A stretch of DNA of 64,000 bases from the NCBI GenBank assembly GCA_947591315.1, contig CANQDD010000042.1, positions 1 through 64,000 of the forward strand, read 5' to 3'. This document shows, in pieces, positions 1 to 14,400 of the stretch. Position 1 is the first letter of the stretch, and the number at the start of each line of letters is the position of its first letter. The translations under genes were made by a program, and so were the position numbers. The notes beneath the pieces were generated by a model. The model ran no database searches. It was not told the origin of the DNA and was given only the letters and a program-made list of their open reading frames with translations. This stretch comes from an uncultured Clostridia bacterium. GTDB taxonomy: Bacteria; Bacillota; Clostridia; UBA1381.

Positions 1-3000
1 TGTAACCGTAATCTGCGGAGCTGTGCTGCTGAGTACCTTACTCGTATTCGGCGGCAATATCCATGTCGCGTCATAGTTGTCCTTCGCGGCACCGGTAAGC
101 TCCGAAGCGGTTGTCTTAATCGTTGCCTTGTTCGGATTGAAGGTTACATCCGAATACTCGATAGACCAATCAACGCCTACGCTGTCATCTGTCAGGAACT
201 GCTTAATCGAAGCACCTGCCGTCACATTCGCGCCGGCATATACATCATATTCCGTCGCGTCAAGCTTACGCGTGGGACTGGCGGCGTTCCATGTGAAGGG
301 TGCAAGCGTATCCTCCGTTACCGCAAGTGTTATAGGCTTCTTTGTAATGTCCGCCTGCGTTACGCCGCTGACGTCTATATCCGTTTCAGCCGAAGCGGGC
401 AGCTTGTAAATCTTAGCGTTATCGTCTGTAAGCGTTACGCCGAGACCTGCAAGGTCTACCGTAATCGTCTTTGTATCGTCTTCAGACGAGCCTACGTATG
501 ACGCGTTCGGATTTGAGGCAGTTGCGCCGTACTTTATCGTACCCGCCGTTACCAAAGCGTCAACATTGTCAAGCGTTACAACTGCGTCGGTCGCGCCTGC
601 CGGTTTAAGCACAGCCGTAATAGCGTACGTGTTGCTTGCATCATCGGCAATCTTCACGAGCTTATCGGTCTTATCGTATACCTTCGTTGCCGTACCCGAT
701 ACGAACAGCTTAAGCTGTAATCTGCTGACGGTAATATTAACTTCAGCATGCTTTGTAGGATCCGACTTCGATTTTACGGACAGATGGAACGTCTTATCCT
801 CGCCGTCATTGCCGGTCGCGCCGTTCTTCGGCTCGGTAAGCGACAGCTCATCATTCTGCGCCGCCTCATTTGCGGGATCCTCAGCTATGTCCGTTCCCGC
901 ACTCCAGTACAGCTCGAACGGAAGTTCATCGTCTGTAACCGTTGTGCCGTCGTCCTTCTTCCAGCTTCCGTCTTCATACTTGTATGTTTCCGTTGTGTTA
1001 TCACCCTTTGTAACCGTTACGGTCATACCCGTAAGGTCAAGGTGATCGCCGTGATTGTACTCGCTCTTTGAAGGCTTTGTTGCCGTAATATCCTTCGCTG
1101 CCGCAAGCGGCGTTACATTACCGTTCGTAATGCTGTTACTGTCAAATGTCGGAGTGTAGTTTGCCACAACATATTCAGCATTTTCGGCATGAGCGGGTTT
1201 AAGCGAGCCGGCTGTAAACGTTATCGGAGCCTGGGCAGCGCTGTTCTTATCAATACTTGCAATATCGAATATAATCGACCAGTCAACCTCTACCTCGTCC
1301 TGACCATCATAAGGCATTATGCCCTGTATAGCTGCACCTACATTTCCTCCCGGACCTTCTACCGTGATATTGTCGGGTTTAATCAGCTTCTTTGTATACT
1401 TTGTGCCTCCCGGTACATCGGGCGTATCCGTATTGAGGTCAAGCCTCGGCAGATCGTTCTGTGACTTCGCGGTAATTACCAGCGGACGCGGTACAATTTC
1501 ACCGCTCGCGTTGTTGATGATAAAGCTTCCGCTGCTCGGCATCTTGTACGAGTCAGCCGTTCCGCCCTTTACGCATGTTATATAAGATCTGAGCTGACTA
1601 AGCGTAACATCTATATTCTTTTCGCCTGCGTATGAATCCGGCTTACTGTCCTTACTCTTCAAAGAGAACGCTTGGGCATTTGCAATAGCGCCGGCCTTAT
1701 CAAACGTAACATCAAGCGTAGTCGGGAGCGCTCCTTGTGTAACTCCGTCAACAACCGTTACGGTAAGCTTGTCACCTTCTACGCGCTCACTGCCGACAAC
1801 ATAGGAATTTGGAGTGAGCGAGGTGGAGCCGTTATACATCTTCGTAAGCGTACCATCTATCTTCAGCGCAATCTGTCTCTTTGCGACAGTTATCGCATCC
1901 GATTCCGCGGCTGCCGCGTAATCGGTGCTTTCCGGAGTTTCGGGAATGGTCGGCGTAACCTTTATCTTGGTTGACCTCGGATCACCGTTTCCGGTATAAC
2001 CCATATCGGTCGCACTGTAAATCATTGCGGCGTTTTCTGAATTATACTTTGTCTCTACCGCTCTATTGCCGTTCCATGTAAGCGTTACATCCTGAATACT
2101 GCCCACATTTTCCGCTTCTCCGAGCGCACTGCCGCTTGATTCATATCTCTGCAGCTTCCACGGCAGGGTGGAGTTGTTATCACCGTCATAGGTATATACA
2201 TTGTACGAGCTGTCGCTGTACGTCACTTTAACTACCATGCCGCTAAGGTCAAGTATGTCGCCGTGCGTGTATTCCCTATCGGTCGGCTGCGCTGTTATCT
2301 CAACCTTTGATATACCCTTGTCGTTAACCATGCCGTTCACCTTGGCGGGTGACGAAGTGATATTGTAGTTCAGTTCGGGATAACCCGCCTGTGTACCGCT
2401 CATTGATATTTCGGTCTCCTGACCTCCAACCGCGTTTTGGTCGCTGTATTTAGCGGTAAGCTTAATATTGCTAAGGGTATCGCCGTCAACCTTGCCGCTA
2501 ACGGTATAGTTGGACTCGGTCAAATCTACCGTTTTTTCACCGCCGGCGCTGTTCTTCGCTATCGACGGAACGCTTGTTACCGTAATGCTGAGCGGCTTTG
2601 CCGATATGGTACCCTTGAGTTGGTTTTTCTCATCAAGCACGTCTTTGCTGACTGTCGGATGATACCTGTCAAAGTCAGAATCTACCGCATTAAGGTTCCA
2701 TGTATCCGCATTGGCAAGCTGATAATTGCCGCTGCCCGCGCCTGTCAGATGCAGGTTGGAGAGCTGGATTGTCTTTGGAACTACATTACCGCTACCATCA
2801 CGTTTTACATCCTTGCCTTCCATGTTGCAGGCTACCCATGCGCCGCCATCCGACAACTTATAAGAAGCGTTGTCTCCGCCGAGATACTCAGCTCTCAACT
2901 GATTATACGTCGCAGCCGTACCCTCCGCGGGAACATCTATCTTAATGTTCTCCTCCGGGAAGGGGTTAGTGTACTTCTCGAAATCAGCATTTGTTTCCGC

Positions 3001-6000
3001 GTCGTTACCGTTGCCTGTGCCTGTATAGTCATAGAACTCAAATTCAAGACCGGACGGGTTGGCAAGGTTATTGCCGTCGTATTGCTTATTGATTTCAATA
3101 TCTGAACCGGATCTCTGCTTTCTTACAAACGCGTAAATCGGGCGTCTAAGGATTGTCACCGCACCCGTGTTTGCGGTCGCGTAACCGCCTCTGCCGTTAT
3201 GCAGCGGCACTGATATAACAATGGTCTTGCCGTTGTTTGCGTAGTTGGCGTAATCGGTGCCGTTGGGGTTAATTATAGTTCTGGTACCCTCCCAGCTCAG
3301 CGTTACACCGTACGTATCACTGAGCGCGCTCGCGTCAATGTTTACGAAGTCGTGATCATTCGCGTCCTTCTTCTGCCACTGACCGTCTACGTTTTGGAAT
3401 GTTACCGTATAGTTAACCGTGCTGTGATACTCTACCGTGAACTTAAGTCCGCCGAGATTGAGCTTGTCGCCGTGCGTTGACCTGGCGGGCGAAGCCGTCG
3501 AGTCTGTTATTTGAATGGCGGCAGGTACTATAATACCGCGCGGCACAGGCCACGTGAAGTTATAGTTTGCCGTAAACAGCTCATCGCTGCCGCTTTCGTT
3601 TGTTACCACAGGATAAGCGCTGTCCTTAAACGTCAGATTCTCCGGAGTGTCCAGATTCTCGGTCTTTGTAAGCACAGTAACGGGGAACGTCGCTGTCCAT
3701 GACGCTCTGAACGCTCTCTTATCCGCCTCGGGCATCTTCGCAGCGCTTCCGTCCGTATCATTGAGAACAACGGTCGTCCTATCTTCCGTACCGATTATCT
3801 GACCTGACGTCGAAACATCTACCGTTTCCGTCGCGTCGGAATTTTGCGCGGCTCTCAGCAGCGGCAGTGACTTTATCGAAATATCCAGCTTTGTAACCTT
3901 GCCCGTAAGCGCTGTTGCCGGAGCCTGCCACTCAACCTCGTAACCAGCCGCGCCGTCGCCTTGAAGCGTGAACGAGCTGTTGCTTGCCGTAATGCTTATC
4001 GGCTTATTTTCACCCGCGTATGACGGATTCACACCCGTGAATACAGCGCTTGCCGTATTCGTGAGATTGAGCGTAATACCTGCGGGCGCGTCCACAAGCT
4101 TGTACGTCACGAACATGCTCGCGTCAGCCGTACCGTCGTACTCTCTCGACGCTGTTTCACTTTGTTCAGCCGTTACTGTAAGCTTCTTCGGATTTACAGT
4201 GATTTCAGATGTCGCGTTAGATGTGGTAATAGTGTCGGTTATCTTTACCTTAAATTTCTTTCCGCTGTCGGCTGTCGTTAACGGTGTACCCTGCGCGGGA
4301 GCATCCGCTACGCCGTCTTCAAGAACAATCTTAAAGCTCGACAGCCAGTTTTTGCCATACGTGTAATCTATCGAAACGTTACCCGCAGTATCGGTATATA
4401 CAACACGTACTGTCAGTCCCTTATAGTCGATACCATCGCCGGACGAATACGTTTTCTTCATTATATTATCCGGCTGCTTGGGATCTTCCAGAATTGTCGC
4501 GCTTACGACTGATCTGTTCTTTATCGTAACCGACGCGTCACCCTTTGTAAACGTATAGTTCGTAAGCGGGAAGTTCGTATCATCTGTCGTCTTGATTTCC
4601 CACTCGTACCGATCATCGCCGTCAGAAACAGTGTTACTCTTATACGCATTGTCGCCCGAAGCATTGGCGGCGGAAATTGTATACGTGCTCGCGGCGTTAT
4701 GCTTTGACGCCGACAGTTTTATTGTATACGTAAATGTATACCTGCTCTGCTCGCCGTCTACAAAGGTTTCCGCGTTATATGGCGCTTCGCTTATGCTTAT
4801 ATTGGTGTTATCCAGATAATAATTCTGCTCCAATTTCGGCGTAAGCGTTACCGGCTTCGGTGTGATCTTACCCTTAACGTCCTTAAGCTCAAGCTCGTAC
4901 TGGTCTGTCGGTATATCGGCATTAGCTGTAAAGCTTACGTCAGCGGTAATGTCATACGAAGTGTCGCCTACGCACGCGTTCTTAACCGAATTTTCTCCCT
5001 GTTTGTACAACGCGCCGTCGGCAGCGGTTACGGTAAACACTGTTCCGTAATCGCCGGCAACAAGGGCTTTATCCACTTCCGCGAGACCGTAGCCGTCGCC
5101 TACCTGTTCAACTTCCGGAGCTACCGTAAGACCTGTTACGGTTGCCGCGGGCGTTCCGTCGTACTCCTTATTTATGGAAGCTGCCGCCTTAACAATCAGC
5201 TTACGCTTGCTAACCGTAAGGTCAACCGTGTTCGATGCTTGAGTTCCGTCCTTGTCTTTAACCTGAACGGTCGCCGTACCCGCCTTAAGCACGGTGTTGT
5301 CACGGTCTGTCACAGGTGTGGTGTTGTTTGTAACAACAAGCTCTAAATTGTAGTTATCAAACTTCGGATCAACCGCGCCGCTGGCACTATCATAATACTT
5401 GAACGTGTCGTTACCGTTTACCGTGATTTCGAGGTCGTCAAGCTCAGCGTCTGTCAGCTTATCGCCGTAGTAATACGCTGTCTGTGTCTTTGTTATCGCG
5501 ATACTTGTTATCGCGGCTCTCGTTACCGTACCGGGCAGCGTGGTTACCGCGTCGTAATCAAGCACGAAGTTATTTGTCGCGGCGCTGAATTCCATACTGA
5601 AGCTGTCCCCGTTTGAACCCGACTTCGCAATGTTCACCGCGCCTGTTCTGGTTGACGCGAGATTACCGTAATCATACGTTATAGTAATCTCGGGCGCTTC
5701 TACACCCGGGGGCCATGTGCCCTCTGTAACCGTGTCACCGTCGTAAATGTACTTATCGGGTGCCGATGTGCGTGAGCCCGACGCCGTGACAGTACCGTTT
5801 GTCGTTGCCGCCTTAAACTCTACCGGCTCAGCCTTTACCTCCGCGCCGAGACTGCTTACAACAACCTTACGCGGCTTGATTGTACCCGTTACGCCTGCGG
5901 GCGGAACCAATATATAGTTACCCGCGTCATCGCCGCCTGCTGTCAGATCGAACGTAATGTTCTGCGCTGTCGGTGCCGCCGCCGAACCCGCAACGTCCGC

Positions 6001-9000
6001 GCTTGCATACTGCGCGGTACCCGTAACGGTTACAACGTCCTTACGGCTCTCCTTTGTAAAGGTTACAAGGTCAGTATCTGTCGGCGTAAGCGTAAAGCCG
6101 GTTACAGTCTTTGTGCCGTCGTAGTACTTATCATACGTGGTTTCGTTAGCAGTTACATGAAGATCTGCCTGCTTAACTACAACCTTATTGGCCGATGTTT
6201 GCGCGGGTTGACCTGTTACCTCCAAGATGATGTCCTTACCATTCATATTGGTATAGTGCGCCTGAAGATTCTCAAGGTCGGCCTTTGTTGTAATCGGAAT
6301 ATTTCCTATATGAACCGCAATTCCATCAGGCAGTGTAACCTCACTGCTACCATCCCTCGTCCAATACTGCGCACCCGCTTCACCGGCAATCTTATACTCT
6401 AATTCTCCGTAAGCTTTTGATGTTACGTTAATTGTCAAGCCTGTAAGGTCAAGCTTATCACCATGCTTGTGCGGATTAACCTCCGACGTAATCTTGTTGC
6501 CCGCATCGGTCGGAGGCGAAACCTCTTCGTACGTATCAGCCGCTACATTACCGAGCAGGTAATCCGACCGGTTTGCGCCGGGTTGTGCTTCTTGCAGAGT
6601 TTTCCAGTCTGTGCTGCCTGAAGCTTCTTCACTCTTTCTTGATTTAGCTTCTACATCCGTCCACTGAATCTCATAGTTGCTAAGTTTTACATTATGCTCC
6701 GCAGCATCTGCCGTTTCTTCACATTTATTCCCTGACATTGTGACAAATACAGGATTTTCCGCACCCGATGTACCTCTCGCGTCACCGTCTCTGTACGTTA
6801 TCGTATAAGAGAATGTAAAGTACGCGTCTTCACCTGTCACAAAGTTATTCGCACGAACCTGTTTGCTCGTAAGAGCGCCGCCGGATGTAGTTACTGCCTT
6901 CGCATCCGTAACATTAACAGTTGGCTGCGGTTCGGCAGAATTTGCGGTAATGCCCGGAACATACACGTCTGTAACTTTAACCGTTCTCTTTGTAATCTTA
7001 CCCGTAAGATCTTCAATATTTACCACATCCGCAAACTCATAGTTGGGATCGGAAGTGTCCTCTCCGTTGGTGAGCGTGAATTTTATTGCAATATTGTCAT
7101 TAACATCCTTGCTCTCATACTGCGCCTTTGCGGTAGGCGTAAGCGTCGGCTCTGTACCCTCTATAGTCTCGCCTTCGGCTATAGCATATGTGATGTCCTG
7201 ACTAACATCCGTATTGCCGTCGTATTCCTTTTCAATACCAGTACCTGATGCCGTTACCTTTGAAATCTTCTTCTTATTTACCGTTACCTTGCCGCCGCCC
7301 GCAGAGGGTGCGTTGCCGTCGGGGTTTGCTGTTTTCAGCGTCGCGGTAAGCGTCGCGCCGTTATACTTCTCGGGCGGGAGCTTCATACCGGGCGTAACGT
7401 TCGTATCCGCACCGCCCTTCGTGTCGCTCCACTGCAGCGTAAACGGCGGATCAGGCACTACATCACCGCTGGCATTGTCCTTATGCCACTCTATAACACC
7501 GCCATTGTTAACCGCGTAATACGTGGTTGTATCGTCAGTGGCGTTGGGATCGGTATTCTTAACCGTAACCGTCAGACCGTCCACAACAAGACCGCCTTCG
7601 TCGAACGTGTAGCCGCTGTCAAACTGTGTCGGGTTTGTAACCTCGACGCTATAGCTTGCCGCGTTAACCGTACCCGTACCCGTTACGGAGTTTGCGGTTA
7701 CAGTGTAGTTCAGCGCTGTATCGTTCGTCGCCTGAACATCCGAAATGGTTACGGGAGCCTGATCCTTCTCCGACTTTACTTTCGGCGTGTTATAGCTATA
7801 ATCAACCGTAAAGCTAAGCGTTTCGCTCTCTACCGCGCCGTCCACTACGGCATAAGGCTTGTCGGCGTCTGCCGCAGTCGTTACCGCAAGATCGTTACCG
7901 GTATAATTACTTGTGCCCTGTACTATCGGTGTTACGTTATGCACCTGTTGTACCGTTACCGAACGCTTTGTAATCGTCGCGGAAGCGGAAGCGCTCTTAT
8001 TTTTAAGCGCATATTTATCTGGATTGCCTGCTGTATCAGAAAGTTTGATATTCGTTATGTTGACTTTTTGCGCGCCGCCTATACTGTCGGTCGCGTTTTT
8101 ACTGTTATACGTAATATCATTATCAGCTGCCGTCGCGCTTACAGTACCGGGAAGCGAGTACGATCCATCAGTATACTTTGTCTTTTCGGGAGTAAGCGTA
8201 TACGTAATCGCGCCGTCAGTAGTCGAAGTATACTTCACCGTGCCGTCGTACTGCTTTGTAATCGTACTTGCCGGCGCAGCCGTTACATTCACCTGACGCG
8301 CGTATACGACAAGAAATTCGCTTGTGTCTGTTACCGTCGGTTGACCTTTGACTGTTACCGTCAATCCGCCGCCTGTGTCACCGGATTCGTCCACATAGTC
8401 TATTATGTCGCCTTGCTTGTGAGGCGTGGGTGCTCCGCCCTCGGCATGACCGCAGGACAGCGTAAACGGAACAGCAGATGCTTCAACCATGTTAGCTTTT
8501 CCTGAACCGATTTGCTCCATCCAATGGGCAATAGCTCCGTCCGTAAACGCGTCTGTATCGCTCTCCGGCAGAGTGTACTTAGCATCTATGCCGCTGGCAT
8601 AGTGAATTGTTACCTCTATACCGCGATAGTTAAACTTATCGCCGTACTGCACAGCATTGCGAGTTTGACTGTCGGTAAACATCGTCGGCGCTTTAATATC
8701 TATGCCCTGTGCCTGTGCCGCTGTTATCGCACCCTCTCTTGTGAGAGTTTCCAGACTTTCATTCGGATCCGGATCAAACTTATAGTTGTTATTAAGCAGC
8801 GTTATCTCCGAAATTTTAAGTCCGTTCGCCAATGTCGCCGGGTTTGCTGCCTCGTCAGTATTTTCGTAATGATACTTAAAGCTGATAGTCGCGGCTTCAG
8901 CCACCAGAACGCCCGTACCGGTACCCTGTGCATCGTCTCCGGTTGCGGCGGCAAACTCAGCCGTTGACGTATATGTTGCGTCGGTCGCTCCGCTTGTCGC

Positions 9001-11475
9001 TTTGCCCTCTGCTTCTATGTGATTTGTAAACTGCGCTACAGCCGGAATCTTCTTAATAGCTGTAAGCGTTATCGGACGCGGCTTTATATTACCCTTAGAC
9101 ACACCCGTCAATTCGCTAATCTCGTAGCTCTTTGCGCGCTCATCCGCGTCAACGCCACTAAGACCGCCGATAGTCCAATCACTTTCCTCTATATGGTTGC
9201 CGAAGCTGCCTCCGAAATGTAAGTCTATATTGTCACCGGCATTCGCATCAGTATATGTGACTTTATGATCCGCACCGCCGTTAAATGTAACTGTCAGATC
9301 TTCGTCGCCTGTGGCAACGTCCTGCGGTGCAAATGTCCAATGCGCGGCATCCAAAGCCGGCTTAAGATCTATAGTATAATCGTAGTTCTTTTCCGGCACA
9401 TGCGTTGTGTCTCCTTGATATTGAACATCTACCGATATTTTCTTCTGGCTTACAGAAACCTGTTTGCTGCCTGTTTTTACGCCTATTGTTGCTTGAAGTG
9501 TACGTCCACTCTTGGGATACGTCCATGTTATGCCTTTCTGCAAGTCGGTTAAGCTTGTTATTACGCCGAGCGTATCAGCATCATACGTGTCGCCGGCGCC
9601 GCCGAAGACCCAAGTGAGTGTAAACGGCTTCTTATCATAATCGGCGTATATATCGCCGGTTGTTACATCGGGATCGGTAATTGTCCAGTGACTGTGGGTA
9701 GAATCCCACACATACTTAACCGTGCCGTCCGCGTAAACTACATCAATCGTCAATCCGTTATATCCCGCTGTGTCGCCACTCTGATTGAATTTGTAGTTAG
9801 CGTCACCGTACGTTATCTGACCCATGCCGCTGCTTACGTTAGGATTCAGCGCGGGCGGCAATGTCAGATTGATGTTACTGATTTCCACATCTTTAACCGT
9901 ACCGCGGCCTTGAACACTGGCAGCATCTGATGCGTCAAGGTTGGTAAATGTATAGTTTTTATTTTGTGTGTTAGTGGTTGCATCGGCAAGCTTGATTGAT
10001 TTAAGCGTTACCTCCGCCGCGTTGTTTTCGGTTGACACTGACGTATTATCGTATTCATACGTAATATCGAACAGTACGCCGTCCGTTCCCGCAATCGCAT
10101 GGTCAGGGTTAAGCTTAGCAACCGCCTTGTAGTCGGCGCTTGTATCAGCCGCATCCGCTACAACAGCCTTACCCACGCGCACACCGGCAGCACCTACTCT
10201 TACGGGCTTGATGTAGTCAATCTGATCTACCGTAATAGCAAGTTTGCTGATTTCTGCTGCTGTGATATGCGAAACGGTCTGGCTGACGGTGTATTCGGCA
10301 TTACTAAAGCTGCCGTCCGTTGCTTTTGCAACATCTTCATATTGCGTAGCGCCGCCGTAGGTTGCGCTGTATGCGTCTTTCTGCGCGAATTGAACCGTTA
10401 CGCCCGACACGCTAAGACCTGCGCTGCTAACAGTCTCATTATACTTGGTCTGATGGTCGCCGTCCATGCCGGTCGTATCGACAGCATAGGTGTATGAGAA
10501 TGCGGACGTTACCGTATCGCCTTCACCTTGATTAAACGAATCATCACCGTCATACGGCTTGCTAATCTTTTCCGCGTTTACCGTAACAGTAACCGGAATC
10601 GGATTTACCTTGATTTGCACGCTGCCGGTTTTAACGGCGCCTTCGGTTGCGTCGTCTTTGAGCGTTACAACAATATATTTGTTATTGTTCGCCGTAACGG
10701 TAACGCCTTCGTTTGTATCAACGTCCGTTGTACCCGCAGTTGCCGAATCGCCCCATTGTACCGACTGAATCTTGCTGCCTTCAGCCTTCGCAGCGGCGAT
10801 ATTGGCGTATTCTTCCGGATCTCCCGAGCTATACACAATCGTAATCTTCGCGTCAGGATGATCGGTCGAGTAGTAGGTATTAGTACCTTCCCCAACAGTG
10901 TTGAGCGGTTCTACATCAATACGGCTTACCGTTCTCTTTTTGCGCTCACCTGTGGCTTTGCCGTCAACAATAATAGTATAGTTGTCAGCCACTACATCTT
11001 CTATCGTTACTTGTGTGCCTCCGACATCATCGTATTTATAGCTGTATGTAACATGTATACCTGTTTCCCTATCAGCTTCAACCAGATCGTTGCTGTTTTT
11101 AAGGAACTCGTCCATAGATGCGCCCGAGTGCTTATCAACATCGTCATATTCTGCTTGCGGCACTGTAAAATTACTGCCGTTTACATGGATTTCCTTCTTA
11201 TTTATCTTACCCTGTTTATTATCTGCTGTGATATTGTAGTTTGCAATATCAGGGTGACCGTCGTTATCAGGAGTAACGTTAAATTGAATAGTCTTGTTAT
11301 CTGTCGACGCACCTGCACCGCCTTGATACGTACCCGCGACTGTGAAGCAATCCGTAGGACTGTTAAACGAAGTACCGAGCGCATCTCGATCCTCCGTTAT
11401 CGGAGCATCAACCGCTGTCCATGTAAGCACATCCTTTACATCTGCTGTGCCGTCATAGTCCTTATCAAGCTCTGA
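1..11475 (-). repeat. Tandem YDG + Ig-like super-repeat array within gene D
   Basis: Reading the minus frame gives eleven YDG-type motifs at about 672, 1834, 3077, 4138, 5160, 6120, 7222, 8248, 9418 (degenerate, YQGDTTHV), 10550 and 11455. Spacing is about 0.9-1.24 kb, roughly 300-410 residues. Many units also contain a GD-x-LDL-x-GL-type segment typical of bacterial Ig-like group 3 domains, for example near 1040, 2260, 3450, 6450 and 8620, usually followed by a strand ending in K-R-x-(I/L/V)-x-(I/V). Copies are diverged at DNA level, so this is an old domain array rather than a recent tandem duplication. The array continues past the left edge, so total copy number is unknown. Confidence 0.75.
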
Positions 11476-14400
11476 ATTGGTAACAGTAAGCTTAACCTTC
11501 TTCTGCGTAACGGTGAGCGTTGCGGTCTTATAATTTGTGCCGTTCGTACCGAATGCCACAGTGTCGCCGTTGCAAAGCAAAGCGGTCAAATCCGTATCGG
11601 TTGACTTCTTATTAAAGCGTACAATCTTATTGCCTGCAACGTACTTAGTAATAAATTCATCAAGTGTTATTGCTGATGACACTTTAGGCTGTGAGCCCGA
11701 GCTTGTGACATTAACCATAATATTTGTCGGCGTTGTCTTATCCCAGCTTCCGCCGTCATTGGTAGCGGTATATGTATACTCGGATCCGTCGTCTAATGTA
11801 AATTTAACCGTACCGAGCGCGTCACCGTGCTCTTTGTCTGACGGCAGAGTCACACTCTGAACTTCAGGCGCACCTATTACTTTAAATTTACGCACCGGAA
11901 TAGTATAATCCCATTCGTCATTTGTGCTATCGAGTATATCATTAAACTTAAATGTAACGGTATAGTCACCCGGCGCCAAAGCGTCCAAAATCTCAGGCGT
12001 AATGGTGATTGTATCACCGACTACACTAATAGTACCCTGTACTTCGCCTCTTTCGTTGGTCACCTGTGCGCTTTCAAGCGTATAGTCAGACGTCGTGGTA
12101 TGCTTATAGACAAAGTTGTCCCTACCCATGCCGACTTGGTGCGTTGCTCCTTCGTCTTTTGTGCCTGCATCCCATTCGGGCTTAACTTTATCCGCAAATG
12201 TAATCGTAATCTCTTGCCCGTCTGTTATGTCGTCGTTAGTTAATGTCCTTGATACGGTCTTGCTGTTGGTCGACGATTCACCTGTAAACGAGATAATTTT
12301 CTTTTCCTTTGTCGCAGTCGCGGTAATGGTTATATCGCCGTGACTGGGCAATACATGATATGTACCGTCTCCGTCCTTGGTAATGCTGTTGTTTTGTGAC
12401 TGAACGGTAACATTGCTGTCGTCGCCGCCTGTCTGCGTTACCTTGAGCTTCTTAAAATTCAACTCCAGATTCGCGGTGAGAGTAAATTCGCTCTCAGGAG
12501 CGGTAAAGGTATAAGTGCGCGCACCTGACGACTGTCCGCCGTCCTCGGCATCGGAAAGTGTAGTAGTCGCCGACCATGCCGGATTACCAAACTTGTGATC
12601 AGTATCGGGCGTAACGGTTACAACGTACTTCTTATCAGGGTAAATCTTATATTTACCACTTTCCTCACTGACAAGACTGCCGCCCTGTTCCTGCACACTC
12701 GTTACTGTGTCGCCATTCGCTACTACCGTCATTTCTATCGGTCCCTCAAAGGTTGCGCCGACGGTGTAGGAGGTGCTTTCGGCGGGGGTGAACCTAGCGG
12801 GGTTGGTGGTCTTACCGCCGCTGGTTTGATAAACCGTGTCCGTCGTTGTATCCGACCACTCCTTGAACTTGTAAGTGCCGGATTCATTCGCTTGAACAGT
12901 TACCTCGCCCGTCTTTTTGAGCGCAAGAGTAGCGCCGCCGGACTGTTCGCTATAGTTCAAATCATCATTGTCCGTCTGCGTAACCGTAATCGTTCCGTTA
13001 GTCGTCTTCTCTACCGTCAAATACGGGGTGGTGTTTTTGAGCGTGATATTCTTTGTAATGTCAGAGCCGGAATATTGAATATCAATAGCGGCTGTAACTT
13101 GCTGTCCGGTGGCGTTCGGTGCTGTCGGTTCACTACCGCTATACAGCAGCTGCTTGACAAGATCCTTCGCCTTAGCCTCAGTTATTGTAATAGTGTTACT
13201 ACCGGTAAAGTGATAGTCCGTATCGCTCGTTAACTCTTGTCCACCGATAGTAAGCTTGTCTACGGTGCCGATGAGATCCGGTGTCAGCGTTAGTGTCAGA
13301 TCCTTGCCTTCGTAGTAGTCGTATACTACATCCTCAACACGCGGCGCACTAAGCATCGTGACATCAAACTGCACATAGGTGTCGCCGCTATCGACATCGG
13401 TCACTGTCTGTGATTCTGTAAATGTATCTACATTACTTCTCGAATCGCCCTTAGCCGACAAATTAACCGTTAATGTATCGGCAAATTTATAATTATCGTC
13501 CTCCGGATTTAACTTAAACTGTACCTTATATGTCGAACCGTAGTTAAAATGATTAGCATCGCCGACAGAGCCGCCGCCCTGTGCGAGCCAATCGTCCACA
13601 GTAGCATCAACTCCGGCTGTAGTAGTCGATCCGTCCTTGCCTTGCACCGGCGTGTCGCCTACGGTCGGCATGGTAAGTTCAAGGTTGATTTCGCTGATCG
13701 TGGTTACAGTTTTAACGGTAAATGTGATCCACGTTTTATCGATCGCCATGGAATTCGCTGTAAGATCCGCGTCAACCTTGACATGTACCGATGATCCGGT
13801 CGATTTTATTTCCGACACCTGACCTGCTGCAACTGTACAATCTGTTCCATCAACTTTAAGCCAATCGGGATTGTTAGTCGGATTATATGTTTTAAGTTCA
13901 CCATCCGACAGTGTAACTTCCATACTTCCTTTCGTGAGGTCGTATGTATTGGCTTCCTGCGTTATATTTTCATCCTCATTTGGATTACGAAGCGTCAGAC
14001 TGCTTACCTTTATAGCGGGATAATGTATTGTAATTGTTCCCTTTGTATCGTCAGTCTTGCTGAACTCAACCGTCGGCGTATAGCCGCTGCTGCCGTAATC
14101 ATCACCAAAGCTCGCCGGTTTAGCCGTTACGGTATCACCAAATTTATCACTAGCGTCAGACAAAGTAACGGGAAACGAAACGGTGTAGCCGTCACCCCCG
14201 AGCGCCACTTTGGGAGCAGTCGAGGTTCCGTCGGGAGTATATGTAATGTCACCGTTAATAGACACATTTGCACCGTCATTTGCCGTTATGTCACTGTTTT
14301 GCGGCGCAGTGAGCTCTTTGTCAAACTCTATTTTCGGAATGTCAACAGTAAGTTCCGTAACCGTCTTGCCTGACGGAGGAGATACTTCCTCGCCCGGAAT

